In this document: piece after piece, positions 16,376 through 25,782 of the stretch | Numbering within the stretch: the first letter of the stretch is position 1 | Layout: each line of letters opens with the position of its first letter | Source of the DNA: an uncultured Oscillospiraceae bacterium | GTDB taxonomy: Bacteria > Bacillota > Clostridia > Oscillospirales > Oscillospiraceae | NCBI GenBank assembly: GCA_934552825.1 | Contig: CAKTEQ010000006.1 | Span: 1-64,000, forward strand | Direction: 5' to 3' | Length of the DNA: 64,000 nucleotides | Notes under the pieces: model-generated | The model's database searches: none | What the model was told of the DNA's origin: nothing | The model's input: only the letters and a program-made list of their open reading frames with translations | Made by a program: the position numbers and the translations under genes

Positions 16376-17374
16376 TTAAGCAGCCTCTGCTTCCTTCTTC
16401 TCTGCATCTGTCAGAGTGACCTTCTTTGCCTTCTTAACGATGGATTCCTTCTGATATGTGTCGATTGCGATAGCGATGATCAGAACGAGTCCCTTCGCAA
16501 CGTACTGGGGATATACGCCCAGCTGCATGAGCTGCATGCCGTTGGAGAGAACTGTCAGGATCAGGATACCGACGACCATGTTGTTGACCTTACCGGAACC
16601 GCCGCCGATGGACATACCGCCGAGGAATGCGCCGGCAATGATTGTGAACTCAGTACCAGGACCCATTGCGGAAGAAGCAGAGCCGGAACGTGCGATCAGA
16701 ACGATCGTACCAAGTGCTACGAAGAAGCCACCGAGAGCATAGACGGACAGCTTAATCTTTGTGTTGTTGATACCCGCAAGAGCAGCAGCGTCGGGGTTAC
16801 CACCGACAGCGTAGACGTAACGGCCGAAGTATGTCTTGTTCATTACGAACCAGCCGAACAGTACGCACAGGACCATCAGTATGATAGCGAAGGGGATGGG
16901 GCCGATGTAGCCCTGACCGATGAACTTGAAGGATGCGGGGAAGTTGATGGATGTTGTAGAGTTGGAGATGATGTAAGAAAGACCTTCAAAGATGTACTGG
17001 GAAGCCAGTGTGATGATGAAGGGGAACACCTTCAGCTTAACAACGAGAATACCGTTCCACAGGTTGCAGGCGATACCAAGAACGATACCGACTACCAGAA
17101 CCAGCGCTACGGGGGAATTGCCGCCTGTGAGCATCTTGCCCATTACGACGCCGATGAGAGACATCTGATAACCTGTTGAAAGGTCCATGCCGCCGCACAG
17201 CATGATGAACAGAAGACCAACGCCGACGATGATCGTGTAGGATGCCTGGTTAACAACGTTTCTGATGTTGGAACCAGTCAGGAAAACCTTAGACTGTGTT
17301 GCGAAGAAAATGCACAGTACAATGAGAACCAGGTACATGACGTGGCCCTTGCACCAAGTAAGAACTTTTTTCAT
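16376..17374 (-). CDS. CUT2-type sugar ABC transporter permease (RbsC/MglC family)
   Basis: 332 aa with 8-10 membrane segments. Family blocks seen include GVGLLFIMLCGGMDLSTGYQ near the N-terminus (the G-G-DLS signature), VGGNPDAAALAGIN in the cytoplasmic loop that contacts the ATPase (EAA-like), and GAFLGGMSIGGGSGKV. It imports a pentose, galactoside or similar sugar with the ATPase encoded upstream (63-nt gap). The C-terminus is a charged Lys/Glu tail. No periplasmic-type binding protein gene is adjacent, which is unusual. Confidence 0.9.
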   Translation of the reverse strand: MKKVLTWCKGHVMYLVLIVLCIFFATQSKVFLTGSNIRNVVNQASYTIIVGVGLLFIMLCGGMDLSTGYQMSLIGVVMGKMLTGGNSPVALVLVVGIVLGIACNLWNGILVVKLKVFPFIITLASQYIFEGLSYIISNSTTSINFPASFKFIGQGYIGPIPFAIILMVLCVLFGWFVMNKTYFGRYVYAVGGNPDAAALAGINNTKIKLSVYALGGFFVALGTIVLIARSGSASSAMGPGTEFTIIAGAFLGGMSIGGGSGKVNNMVVGILILTVLSNGMQLMQLGVYPQYVAKGLVLIIAIAIDTYQKESIVKKAKKVTLTDAEKKEAEAA

Positions 17375-17437
17375 TAGTCGTTTCTCCTCCTCAGGTCTTT
17401 ATGACCCATTATTTATGAATAGAAATGTCGGTATAGA

Positions 17438-18949
17438 TTAGAAGTGTGAGGGATCGAAGGTCTCGGCGGGATATCCGGAACCCAGATGCAGGACCAGCTC
17501 CTGGCTGAAGTCCTTCTTTTCGATCTCGCCCATGTAACGATGCTCGTACAGAACAGCGATTCTGTCAGACATACCAAGCAGCTCTTCCATATCGGAGGAG
17601 ATCATGATGATTGCCTTGCCCTCTGCGCACAGCTCGTTCATCAGCTCATAGATCTCGTGCTTTGCGCCAACGTCGATACCGCGGGTGGGCTCATCCATGA
17701 TGATGATCTCAGCGTCCGCTGCCAGAACCTTGGAGATAACGACCTTCTGCTGGTTACCGCCGGACAGGTTCATAACGAGGTAAGTATCGTTAGGTGCCTT
17801 TGTACGGAGTCTCTTGAAGTAGGTGTCGGAAACTTCCTTCTCCTTCTTCTTGCTGACACAGATCTTGCCGGAGACCTTTCTCAGGCAGGAGATAACTGTA
17901 TTCCATCTGATAGAGAATGCCAGGAACACACCTTCGCGCTTTCTGTCCTCAGACAGGAAGCCGATACCATGCTTCAGAGCATCCTTCGGGCTCTTGATGT
18001 GTACCTGCTCGCCGTTTACGAAGATCTTGCCCGCCTGGGTCTTTTCGACACCGTAGGCAACACGCATGATCTCGGAACGGCCTGCGCCCACCAGACCGCC
18101 GATGCCCAGAATCTCGCCCTTATGAACCTTCAGGGAGATGTCCTTAACGCCGTTTCCAGAGAGGTGCTTTATCTCCAGAGCGACCTCGCCGGGGGCTGTC
18201 TCGCGCTGGGGATATGTTTCTGTCATCTCACGGCCGACCATGAGCTTGATGAGCTCGGGACGTGTCGTATCCGCGACGTCCTTTGTTGTGATGTACTTAC
18301 CGTCACGGAACACGGAAACTCTGTCGCAGATTTCAAAGATTTCTTCAAGTCTGTGAGAGATGTAGATAATCGTGACGCCCTCAGCCTTCAGCGTTCTGAC
18401 GATATCCAGCAGGATACCGACTTCAGCAACTGTCAGAGGAGCTGTCGGCTCATCCATGATGAGGATCTTTGCGTCCTTGGAAATTGCCTTTGCGATTTCA
18501 ACGATCTGCATTCTTGCGCTGGTGAGCTGATAAACAGGTGTTGCGGGATTGATCTCAATGTTGAACCGATTGAAGATGTCCTTTGCAACCTGGTTCATCT
18601 TTTTGAAGTTGACCAGCTTACCGTACTTCTTACCCAGGCAGATATTCTCTGCTGCGGTAAGGGCATTGACCAGGTTATACTCCTGATAAATGGCCTCGAT
18701 ACCAAAACCTCTTGATCTTTCAGGAGTCATCTTGTCGAATGTCTCGCCGAAGCAGGTGATGGTACCGCCCTCGGGTGCAATAGCGCCTGTGATAACTCTG
18801 ATGAGAGTAGATTTACCTGCGCCGTTCTCACCAACCAGAGCGTGGACTTCGCCTGCCTTGAAGTCGACAGAAACTCCGTCCAGAGCGATTACACCGGGGA
18901 AGATTTTTGTAATGTTATCGAGAGATAATACTACATTGTTGTTTTCCAA
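17438..18949 (-). CDS. CUT2-type sugar ABC transporter ATP-binding protein (RbsA/MglA family)
   Basis: 503 aa with two fused nucleotide-binding domains. The first has Walker A GENGAGKST (~38-46) and DEPTAPL. The second has the degenerate P-loop GLVGAGRSE, signature NLSGGNQQK and DEPTRGIDVG, the RbsA layout. The only in-frame start is a TTG at 18947-18949, eight bases after GAGGTG, so translation is probably modest or regulated by the long leader. It powers the RbsC-like permease. Confidence 0.92.
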   Translation of the reverse strand: MENNNVVLSLDNITKIFPGVIALDGVSVDFKAGEVHALVGENGAGKSTLIRVITGAIAPEGGTITCFGETFDKMTPERSRGFGIEAIYQEYNLVNALTAAENICLGKKYGKLVNFKKMNQVAKDIFNRFNIEINPATPVYQLTSARMQIVEIAKAISKDAKILIMDEPTAPLTVAEVGILLDIVRTLKAEGVTIIYISHRLEEIFEICDRVSVFRDGKYITTKDVADTTRPELIKLMVGREMTETYPQRETAPGEVALEIKHLSGNGVKDISLKVHKGEILGIGGLVGAGRSEIMRVAYGVEKTQAGKIFVNGEQVHIKSPKDALKHGIGFLSEDRKREGVFLAFSIRWNTVISCLRKVSGKICVSKKKEKEVSDTYFKRLRTKAPNDTYLVMNLSGGNQQKVVISKVLAADAEIIIMDEPTRGIDVGAKHEIYELMNELCAEGKAIIMISSDMEELLGMSDRIAVLYEHRYMGEIEKKDFSQELVLHLGSGYPAETFDPSHF

Positions 18950-19455
18950 TTATCTTTCACCTCTTTCATCCGCCTACACGGATAAATAAAATCACGCCTT
19001 GAAGCTCCTTGCCGTATCCGGACAGCGCAGTTGACCTTTCAGCGGCTTGGAACCCTCACTCCCTTACGGGAGACGCCACGTCCGCACTGCTGCGGACGAT
19101 AAGCTACGTACATAATATATCGCATAACGCCTGTGCATCCTCCCCCCCTGAATCCGTTCAGAAGGCTCGTATCCACGCTGCCGTCATACTCACTGTATTG
19201 TAAATCGAACGCCATGAAATCTCAAGGGGCATATTTTTACAATAGGTGCATTATTTTTAGTTTTTTGCGTTTTGACCATATTTTCGGCATTTTGCCAGTG
19301 AATGCTTCACTAATATTACACATCCGGTTTCCATAACTTCCTGTCGTGTTTTGTCAAATCAGCTCTGATTTCGTCTATGATTATACTATTTTTTTGACAG
19401 GTGTCAAACCAATATTTCTGCATTATGAGGTGTTTTTTGTCAATTATATAGCCAA
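18950..19455 (-). promoter_or_regulatory. ~420-nt leader of the sugar ABC operon
   Basis: No gene fits here. On the minus strand a promoter at 19380-19407 starts transcription near 19373, leaving ~420 nt before the TTG start. The leader contains a palindrome AATCAGCTCTGATT (19357-19370), hairpins GTCCGCAGCAGTGCGGAC (~19078-19097) and CTCCCGTAAGGGAG (~19058-19073), and a Gly-rich GGGGGGGAGG tract (~19139-19148) preceding short unsupported reading frames. I match no known riboswitch class. It may be a structured leader or the decayed place of a binding-protein gene. Confidence 0.5.
19380..19408 (-). promoter_or_regulatory. Sugar ABC operon promoter with palindromic operator
   Basis: Minus strand: -35 TTGACA (19402-19407), 16-bp spacer, -10 TATAAT (19380-19385). 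The -35 box is one arm of the perfect palindrome TTTGACAGGTGTCAAA (19393-19408), a likely repressor or activator site. Confidence 0.75.
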
Positions 19456-21057
19456 TTATGCATAAATCTTTCTATATTCGCTGGGCGTTATACCAACATT
19501 TTTCACAAACAGTTTACTGAAATACTTGGAGTCGCTGTACCCTATGGCAGAGGTTATTTCGTTTATCGTGAGTGTCGTCTCTTTCAGAAGTTTCTTTGCT
19601 TCCGTCAGTCTGCATCCTATTAAAAAATCACTAAAATTCTCCCCTGTTTCCTTTTTGAACAGGGTACTGAAATATGAAGAGTTCAGGCTGGTCACCTTTG
19701 CTATCTCGTCCAGCTTTATCTGTTCCATATAGTGCTCTTTTATATACGCCTTTGCTATCCTTATTGCCCGGCTCTCTTTTGTATTCTCATCGTAGACCAC
19801 TCTCTCGATTATGCCCGTTACCCAGGAATTCACCGTGGCGCATATGTGCGCCGGTGTGGGCGCCAGCAGGAGTATGCGCTTGAAGTCGTTCGACATGGTT
19901 TCGATGCTGCCTATGAAGATATTCTTATCCCGTAGCGACGCCAGAAGCATATCCGCGATTCTATTGCTCACATCCCAGTACAGCAGGGGATTTATATCCC
20001 CGATACTGTCCATTGTGTTGAAAAGGTCCAGCACAACATTGCGCAGTTCCTCAGAATTGAAGGCGACGATGCTGTTCCTTATCCGGCGCTCTATGCCGGT
20101 GGTGAAGATGTCCTCCAGCTTTGTATCCGAGAATTTAACTATACCGTAGGGGATTATCTTGTCCGTGCCCAGTGTGAGACGGTAACCCATGGACTCCTCC
20201 GCCGTCTGAAGTGACTTTCGGATATTGCGCAGCTCGTCCACCCGCACGCCGAGGGCTATGGTGAGACTGCCGCCCTTCTCCTTTGTAATACGGCTGAGCC
20301 TGTCGAAAAGCTGCTCGTAGTCCCCGTGCATATCGCCCTCGTAGTTCAACACGCAGACTATAACGCTGCGCCGGCGGAACCACACATGCTCGATGCACCG
20401 CTTGCCGATCTGATCGGAGACGACCATGCCGATGCCGTCGAGAATATTATCAAGCTCGTTTTTCGTTATGCTGGCGTCCTCTGCAAAGTCCGGGCATATT
20501 ATCATAACCTCGTACGTCCCGGGGCGGAAGTTGAAGAGGAACTCGCCGTTTACCCTGTTTATCGTATTGACGGTGTCGATGCTGCCATTAAGCACGTTGC
20601 TGATAAAATGGCGCCGGATAATATCCTTGTTCATTTCAAACAGGCGGCGCTCACGGGCCTCGTTCTGCTCCGCCAGCTCATTCTGCATGCGCTTCCCGCT
20701 GACTTTTTTGAGCGTGTCCGTCAGTTTTTTAAGATCCAGCGCACCCACAAGATACTCCGTTATCCCGCACTGCATGGCGCTGTACACAGCTTCAAAGCTT
20801 CTCGGCCCCGCGATGATTATGTACTCAGGGAAAACGCCGTTATCCCTGGCGATGCGCACCAGCTCAGGTCCGGAGATACCCCTTATTTTCGCATTCAGGA
20901 TGACGATATCCGGCACCTCTTCGATGATCTTCTCCAGCGCCTCGTCACCCGTTTCTGCGGTTGCCGCGACTGTTATTCCAAGAGCGTTCCAGTTGATCAT
21001 CTCCTGGATCATAATGTTCATATTTTTTCTCTCGTTGACCAGTATAGCCTTGAGCAT
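19456..21057 (-). CDS. AraC-family regulator with degenerate (pseudo) receiver domain
   Basis: 533 aa, YesN-like layout: N-terminal receiver-fold domain (~1-120), a long linker (~130-420) and two C-terminal AraC helix-turn-helix motifs (~435-530; LDEIAKVTSLNSSYFSTLFK and INEITSAIGYSDSKYFSKLF). The receiver has lost its chemistry: the acidic pair is NE (ILVNER), the phospho-acceptor Asp is Asn (DIVILNAKIRG), the Thr/Ser switch is Ala (IIIAG), and the Lys is Gly (YLVGALD). Phosphorylation is therefore unlikely. I chose the ATG at 21055-21057 behind GAGGTG. It lies upstream of the sugar ABC operon on the same strand. No histidine kinase is adjacent. Confidence 0.88.
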   Translation of the reverse strand: MLKAILVNERKNMNIMIQEMINWNALGITVAATAETGDEALEKIIEEVPDIVILNAKIRGISGPELVRIARDNGVFPEYIIIAGPRSFEAVYSAMQCGITEYLVGALDLKKLTDTLKKVSGKRMQNELAEQNEARERRLFEMNKDIIRRHFISNVLNGSIDTVNTINRVNGEFLFNFRPGTYEVMIICPDFAEDASITKNELDNILDGIGMVVSDQIGKRCIEHVWFRRRSVIVCVLNYEGDMHGDYEQLFDRLSRITKEKGGSLTIALGVRVDELRNIRKSLQTAEESMGYRLTLGTDKIIPYGIVKFSDTKLEDIFTTGIERRIRNSIVAFNSEELRNVVLDLFNTMDSIGDINPLLYWDVSNRIADMLLASLRDKNIFIGSIETMSNDFKRILLLAPTPAHICATVNSWVTGIIERVVYDENTKESRAIRIAKAYIKEHYMEQIKLDEIAKVTSLNSSYFSTLFKKETGENFSDFLIGCRLTEAKKLLKETTLTINEITSAIGYSDSKYFSKLFVKNVGITPSEYRKIYA

Positions 21058-21321
21058 TATTTTCACCTCAATATAAATACAAACGGGGACGGCAAACGCA
21101 TTCATCCCGATTTAAGCTTCCATCACTCTAACACATTTTTCGACATTTGTCACCTGGAATATAAATATAGCCCACTGTTTTTATGTTTTCCGCTCTTCAG
21201 AACCGCCTTTTGGAGAACAATTTTTTCAATATGGAATTTTTTACATTTTGTACTTCTTTTTTCTGCATGCTTATTGTATAATGGCGGCAAAGCTGATAAC
21301 GCTTCGAAAGGATACCGTAAA

Positions 21322-21585
21322 ATGCTCAAGAAAATAATATCAATTATTGCGGCAGCCGCCGCGCTTGTAACCTCATGCTTTGCTATCACGCCCGACACGA
21401 TCAGCGTATACGAAAAAATCGACCAGATACAGCTTGTGGAGCTGTCCGGCAGCAACCTCACTATGGTATACTGGGTCGTCGGGGCCGTATGCCTGCTCAT
21501 GGTGCTTTTCTATATTTGGGACCGCAGGAAAAAGAAAGCCGCGGCTGAATACCTCGATCAACAGAAAAACGAAAATCAGAAATAA
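21322..21585 (+). CDS. Small single-pass membrane protein
   Basis: 87 aa. A hydrophobic N-terminus (IISIIAAAAALVTSCF) could be a signal peptide. A second membrane segment (~49-66, MVYWVVGAVCLLMVLFYIW) is followed by a basic and then acidic/polar tail (DRRKKKAAAEYLDQQ). ATG at 21322 with AAAGGA upstream, -10-like TATAAT at ~21276-21281, and its own terminator. Not recognised as a named family. Confidence 0.6.
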   Translation: MLKKIISIIAAAAALVTSCFAITPDTISVYEKIDQIQLVELSGSNLTMVYWVVGAVCLLMVLFYIWDRRKKKAAAEYLDQQKNENQK

Positions 21586-21627
21586 AAAAATTACGGTCAC
21601 GGGTTTTACCCGTGACCGTAATTTTTT
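21584..21627. terminator. Bidirectional terminator
   Basis: Long stem AATTACGGTCACGGG/CCCGTGACCGTAATT with flanking A- and T-runs. It serves the small membrane gene and the converging YhaN-like gene. Confidence 0.9.
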
Positions 21628-23867
21628 TATTTTATAACATTCGTGCCCGTCTTGCCGTCCATGTACGCTCCCTCGCGGGTCTGGCACGTGAAGAGTATCA
21701 CCTGCCGCTCCCGGGCATATTCGGCAAGCACATTCAGTGCAGCCCTCATACGCTCGTCGTCATAATAGGCAAAAACGTCATCCAATATGACCGGCGCGTT
21801 CTTATCCTTATCCAGCACCAGATCACACATCGCAAGACGCACAGCGAGATAGAGCTGGTCCCGGGTCCCTGAGGAAAAATAAGCCATATTCCTCGCGACA
21901 GTATCTTTATCCGACAACGCCTGAGCATTGAACTCCCGGTCCAGCATCAGGGTCTTATACCTGCCGCAGGTTAGCTTCTCCATGATCTCCGCCGCCCGCT
22001 TATTCAGCAGCGGAGAAAAACGCTCCCGCACCTTTCTGTCCGCGTCACGCAGGACCTCCTCGGCGCCCTGAACAGCGGCGAGGCGCAGCTCAAGCTCCGC
22101 TTTCCTCTCCGTAAGCTCCCTGAAGCGAGCGGCCATCTCCGCGGGGTCTCCTATCTCCATCACGGCGCCGTCCCGCATACCCAGCTCCTTTGTGCAGCTC
22201 TCCAGCTGGCTTCTTGTCTCCGCCAGCTCCCGTGCCGCCTGTGTCCTCTCGACCTGGGGCTTTTCCAGGGACGCCGGATCAACGACTTCCTCCCCGGCAT
22301 ACTCACCGACGGCTGATACAACGCTCTCCGCCTCTCTTAGCCTCGCTCCGGCGTCGCTCTGCCAGGAGATGTTCTCCAGCATTTCGGCTATATCACCGCG
22401 GATATTTTCCTCCCGGAATTCATCCCCAAGAGCGCCTTTTACAGGCATCTCAGCCCTGTTTCTCAGCTCCTTCAGCTGATTATCGAGGCTCTCGAGTTCT
22501 TGCTTTTTAGTCTCAAAGCGGTCGGCCGCCGCCTTTTTATCTCTCAGTTTTTCCTCGTAGCGGCGAGCTTTTTCGATTATATCCCCTGGGGTTTCACAGC
22601 CTGTCAAGGCGAGTATCTCTTCATAGCGTCCCCGTGCCTTCTTCCGACCGTATATACCCAGAATCGCCAGCACAACACCCGCAGCAGCGGCAGCGCCGCC
22701 GGCGGCTATCAGCGCCGCCATACCCGCGGCCACGCCCCATACGGTGGCCCCCGCCCCCAGCACCAGAATCACTATTCCGAGGGCCATCATGCCGGCGCTG
22801 CCGCTCTTTTTCAGAAGTGCTGCCGCGTCGGCAGACTCCTGCTGGGCGCGCCGGAACACCTGTTCCGGGTCACGCTCCTCGTAAAGCGCCGCCGCGTCAG
22901 CCAGCTCTCCGGCTGCGGCGAGCTCATCGCTCAGCAAGGTCAGGCGGCCCCGCGTCTCCTCTGTTCTCTCATCCAGCTTTTCCGCCTCATCCAGCAGCCG
23001 CAGACTCTCCTCCAGTTCTCCCCGCAGAGGTATCCGAAGGTACTTTTCGAACTTACTGTCAGCCTGCTTTTTATTCTCAAGGGCAGTCTCACGGGCAGTA
23101 AAGGCATCGAACCTCTTTTTCACGTCCTCGGCTTTATCCATCTGCCTGGCAAGTTGGACGTCCATTTCAAGCTGTGTCTTCGTCTCCGCGAGGCGCCTTA
23201 TTCTGGAGCGCAGTTCTCCGGACGACCTGTTCATCTCCCGCTGACGCGCCATTCGGCTCTCCAGCTCGCCGAGCTCCACCTTCACCTTCGGCAGCTCACC
23301 GGAGCGGGTATAGTTTATACCTCTCTCCCACTCCCTCAGCCGTTCATCCGCCTGAGTATAGGATGCGCCCTCGTCGCCCGTTGTCACAAGATTCTCAATT
23401 CGCTTTTCAAGCTCCGGCGCACGACTTACGTCCACGTCACGCTGTCCTATAAAGCAGGTGCGGCGGAAAACGCTCTGCTCCATGCCCAGCAGCCGCAGTC
23501 CCGCGCTCTCTGAGGAAATGCTCTTCAGCTCGTCGCCGGTATCTCTGTACACCGCCGCAAATTTCCGCATCGGCGCGGCGGCTGACGCCGTCTCCCTGGT
23601 GAGGATGATGTCTTTCCCCTCCGCTTCTATCTCCATGGTGCCCGCCATCTGGGCGCCGCTCCAGGGGCGATAGCGGTTTTTATCCGCAAGGACTCCGCCT
23701 TTATCCCGCTGAGTCGTGTCTATGCCATAGAACATCGCCCTTATAAACGCCATCCAGGTGCTTTTACCCGCCTCGTTTGGAGCGGTCACGATATTCAGCC
23801 CCGCTTTAAGCTCAAGCTCACTGCCTTCCAGATTCCCGAAGGTCGCCTTCATTTTTTTTATTATCAT
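21627..23867 (-). CDS. YhaN/SbcC-like AAA ATPase with internal membrane segments
   Basis: 746 aa. The N-terminal ABC-type head has Walker A APNEAGKST (~30-38), followed by long coiled coils. Two hydrophobic segments lie at ~355-405 (MMALGIVILVLGAGATVWG and the Ala-rich following helix). The C-terminal head has signature-like YFSSGTRDQLYLAVRLAM and Walker B VILDDVFAYYD. This is the B. subtilis YhaN arrangement rather than classical SbcC. It probably assembles with the metallo-phosphoesterase encoded directly upstream (ATGA overlap) as a membrane-linked Mre11/Rad50-like nuclease. Confidence 0.87.
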   Translation of the reverse strand: MIIKKMKATFGNLEGSELELKAGLNIVTAPNEAGKSTWMAFIRAMFYGIDTTQRDKGGVLADKNRYRPWSGAQMAGTMEIEAEGKDIILTRETASAAAPMRKFAAVYRDTGDELKSISSESAGLRLLGMEQSVFRRTCFIGQRDVDVSRAPELEKRIENLVTTGDEGASYTQADERLREWERGINYTRSGELPKVKVELGELESRMARQREMNRSSGELRSRIRRLAETKTQLEMDVQLARQMDKAEDVKKRFDAFTARETALENKKQADSKFEKYLRIPLRGELEESLRLLDEAEKLDERTEETRGRLTLLSDELAAAGELADAAALYEERDPEQVFRRAQQESADAAALLKKSGSAGMMALGIVILVLGAGATVWGVAAGMAALIAAGGAAAAAGVVLAILGIYGRKKARGRYEEILALTGCETPGDIIEKARRYEEKLRDKKAAADRFETKKQELESLDNQLKELRNRAEMPVKGALGDEFREENIRGDIAEMLENISWQSDAGARLREAESVVSAVGEYAGEEVVDPASLEKPQVERTQAARELAETRSQLESCTKELGMRDGAVMEIGDPAEMAARFRELTERKAELELRLAAVQGAEEVLRDADRKVRERFSPLLNKRAAEIMEKLTCGRYKTLMLDREFNAQALSDKDTVARNMAYFSSGTRDQLYLAVRLAMCDLVLDKDKNAPVILDDVFAYYDDERMRAALNVLAEYARERQVILFTCQTREGAYMDGKTGTNVIK

Positions 23868-24946
23868 AACTGAGGCTCCTCTCCGTTCTCCATCGCCGCG
23901 AGGCCATAGCGCGCCGCAAGGAGTATAAGCTCTTTCTTGTCCTCCTGGGCAGCGTCGTACATCTCCCGCATATCTCTCAGGAACATGCCCCGCAGGCTGT
24001 CCTCCCGCACGAATTCCCACACATCCCTCCGGCGTGTGGTACGGTCTCTGAGCACCAGCTGGAAAAATCTGCCCCCGAGCATATCCTCCAGCATTGTTCT
24101 GTCCGTGTCTCCATCCCGCTCTCCTGTCAGCGTAATGCGGACAATGTCCTCGCTCTCCGCGGGTATCTCAGCGGTCCCCTTCAAAAGTGCGGAATAATCA
24201 GCGCTCACATCAATATACCGTCGCTTGCATACAGGCACAAAATCCAGCTCTGTCCGTCCCTTTCCGACCACGCCGGCTATAACGCCCTTGTCGCCCAGTT
24301 CGTCAAAGCCCCGTCCCTCGATGCAGCCCGGGTAGGCGTAGTCTGTGGCGCCGCGGCGCAGTATGCCGGAAAACCTGTGGATATGCCCCAGCGCCAGATA
24401 GTCCAGCCCACTCTCCCCAATGTTCTCGGAGGATATAGGATTATATCCGTCTGTAACGGCGGCGGTGTCCCCATGGAGCACCATGAGATTTATCATATCG
24501 TCCTGCTCCGCCCGGAAGTCGTCCAGGATAGAACGGTGGATCGTGGGCCCTGTGAACGCGGCGCCGTACACCCGGCAATTCTTCTCCGGCAGCTCCACGC
24601 ACTCGATGCGCCCGGAGCTGAATATATGCACGTTCTCCGGCCATACCACGGACCTGTAAGGGCTGCCCGGGGAATAATAATCATGGTTGCCGGGAGCTAT
24701 GAATATCTCCGCTTCCATGGAGGCAAAAACCTCCCTGAGCATTGTTGTTGTCTCATAAAAGGCGTTGTCGCTGTCGAACAGGTCACCGCTGAGAAGGACT
24801 ATGTCCGCCCCGCGCTCTTTCGCAAGTTCCGCCATAGCCATTACCGTCTCCCGCTGCTCGTTCCGTCGCTGGCGCGCCTTCTCCGGCGACAGTCCGTCAA
24901 AGGGGGAATCAAGGTGAAAATCCGCCCCGTGAATTATATTTACCAT
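23864..24946 (-). CDS. YhaO/SbcD-like metallophosphoesterase (DNA repair exonuclease)
   Basis: 360 aa. Metal-binding blocks of the Mre11/SbcD family: HGADFHLDSP (D9, H11), LLSGDLFD, IAPGNHDYYS, MVLHGDTA and LALGHIHRF. The ribosome site lies inside the end of ymdB and the start is 7 nt after the ymdB stop. The gene overlaps the YhaN-like ATPase by 4 nt. The pair should act on DNA ends in an ATP-dependent manner. Confidence 0.9.
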   Translation of the reverse strand: MVNIIHGADFHLDSPFDGLSPEKARQRRNEQRETVMAMAELAKERGADIVLLSGDLFDSDNAFYETTTMLREVFASMEAEIFIAPGNHDYYSPGSPYRSVVWPENVHIFSSGRIECVELPEKNCRVYGAAFTGPTIHRSILDDFRAEQDDMINLMVLHGDTAAVTDGYNPISSENIGESGLDYLALGHIHRFSGILRRGATDYAYPGCIEGRGFDELGDKGVIAGVVGKGRTELDFVPVCKRRYIDVSADYSALLKGTAEIPAESEDIVRITLTGERDGDTDRTMLEDMLGGRFFQLVLRDRTTRRRDVWEFVREDSLRGMFLRDMREMYDAAQEDKKELILLAARYGLAAMENGEEPQL

Positions 24947-24952
24947 CTTGTC

Positions 24953-25729
24953 TCACTCCTCAACACGCATAGCCTCTGCGGCAACGCACCGCCCCGTCGC
25001 GCTCTCTACTGTAAAGAGGGCGCACTCTATCTTACCGGGGCCCTCCGCCTGCACATATCTCTGATGGGGATTTCCGAGGAACCGGGATATGGACAGCTCC
25101 TTCTTAATTCCGAGTATAGAATCTCTTGCGCCGGTCATACCCAGGTCTGTTATATACCCTGTACCCTTCTCCATTACGCAGGCGTCAGAGGTCTGGACAT
25201 GGGTGTGAGTGCCGAAGACAACGCTCGCTCTCCCGTCGAGATAATACCCCATCGCCAGCTTTTCGCTTGTCGCCTCTGCGTGCATATCCGCAACTATCAT
25301 CTTACAGCCGCATTCCCCGATTATCCGGTCCGCCGCGAAAAAAGGATTATCCGGGCCAAAGTCCATGTCGCACCTGCCGATGAGATTCATCACGCATATG
25401 TCGCCTCCCCGGCACGGAAAAACACCCCATCCCCTGCCCGGCACCTGGGGGGCGTAGTTTGCAGGGCGCAGAATATACCCGCAGTCATCCAGGTAGTTTT
25501 TTATCTCGCCTCTGCCCCAGGTGTGGTTGCCCAAGGTTATCACATCCGCACCCGCGGCGAATATCTCCTCCGCCTGGTCCGGCGTTATCCCTATGCCAGA
25601 CGCGTTCTCCCCATTCACCACGGTGAAGTCCACGCCCTTGAGCTTTTTGATGCTCCTCAGCTTTTTGTTAAGAATACCAAGTCCCGCGCCGCCCACGACG
25701 TCGCCCACGCAGAGTATATTTATCTCCAT
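24953..25729 (-). CDS. ymdB: YmdB-family phosphodiesterase (TIGR00282)
   Basis: 258 aa. The characteristic blocks ILCVGDVVGGAG (D8), VNGENASGIG (N39/E40), TLGNHTWGRGEI, DMHAEATSEK and VFGTHTHVQTSD give the two-metal site of this calcineurin-like family. In B. subtilis YmdB is a 2',3'-cyclic nucleotide phosphodiesterase affecting biofilm and motility fate. It is also next to rny there, as here. It has its own promoter and is first of the ymdB-yhaO-yhaN unit. GAGG precedes the ATG. Confidence 0.93.
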   Translation of the reverse strand: MEINILCVGDVVGGAGLGILNKKLRSIKKLKGVDFTVVNGENASGIGITPDQAEEIFAAGADVITLGNHTWGRGEIKNYLDDCGYILRPANYAPQVPGRGWGVFPCRGGDICVMNLIGRCDMDFGPDNPFFAADRIIGECGCKMIVADMHAEATSEKLAMGYYLDGRASVVFGTHTHVQTSDACVMEKGTGYITDLGMTGARDSILGIKKELSISRFLGNPHQRYVQAEGPGKIECALFTVESATGRCVAAEAMRVEE

Positions 25730-25782
25730 GTTTTACCTCACTCCGCCGGGAAGTTCCCGGCACATCGGTTTCAGACAAAGAT

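Noticed and set aside
18950..19373. Known riboswitch in the sugar ABC leader
   Set aside because: I looked for the conserved cores of TPP, SAM, purine, lysine, glycine, preQ1, c-di-GMP and T-box elements and found none. Left as an unclassified leader.
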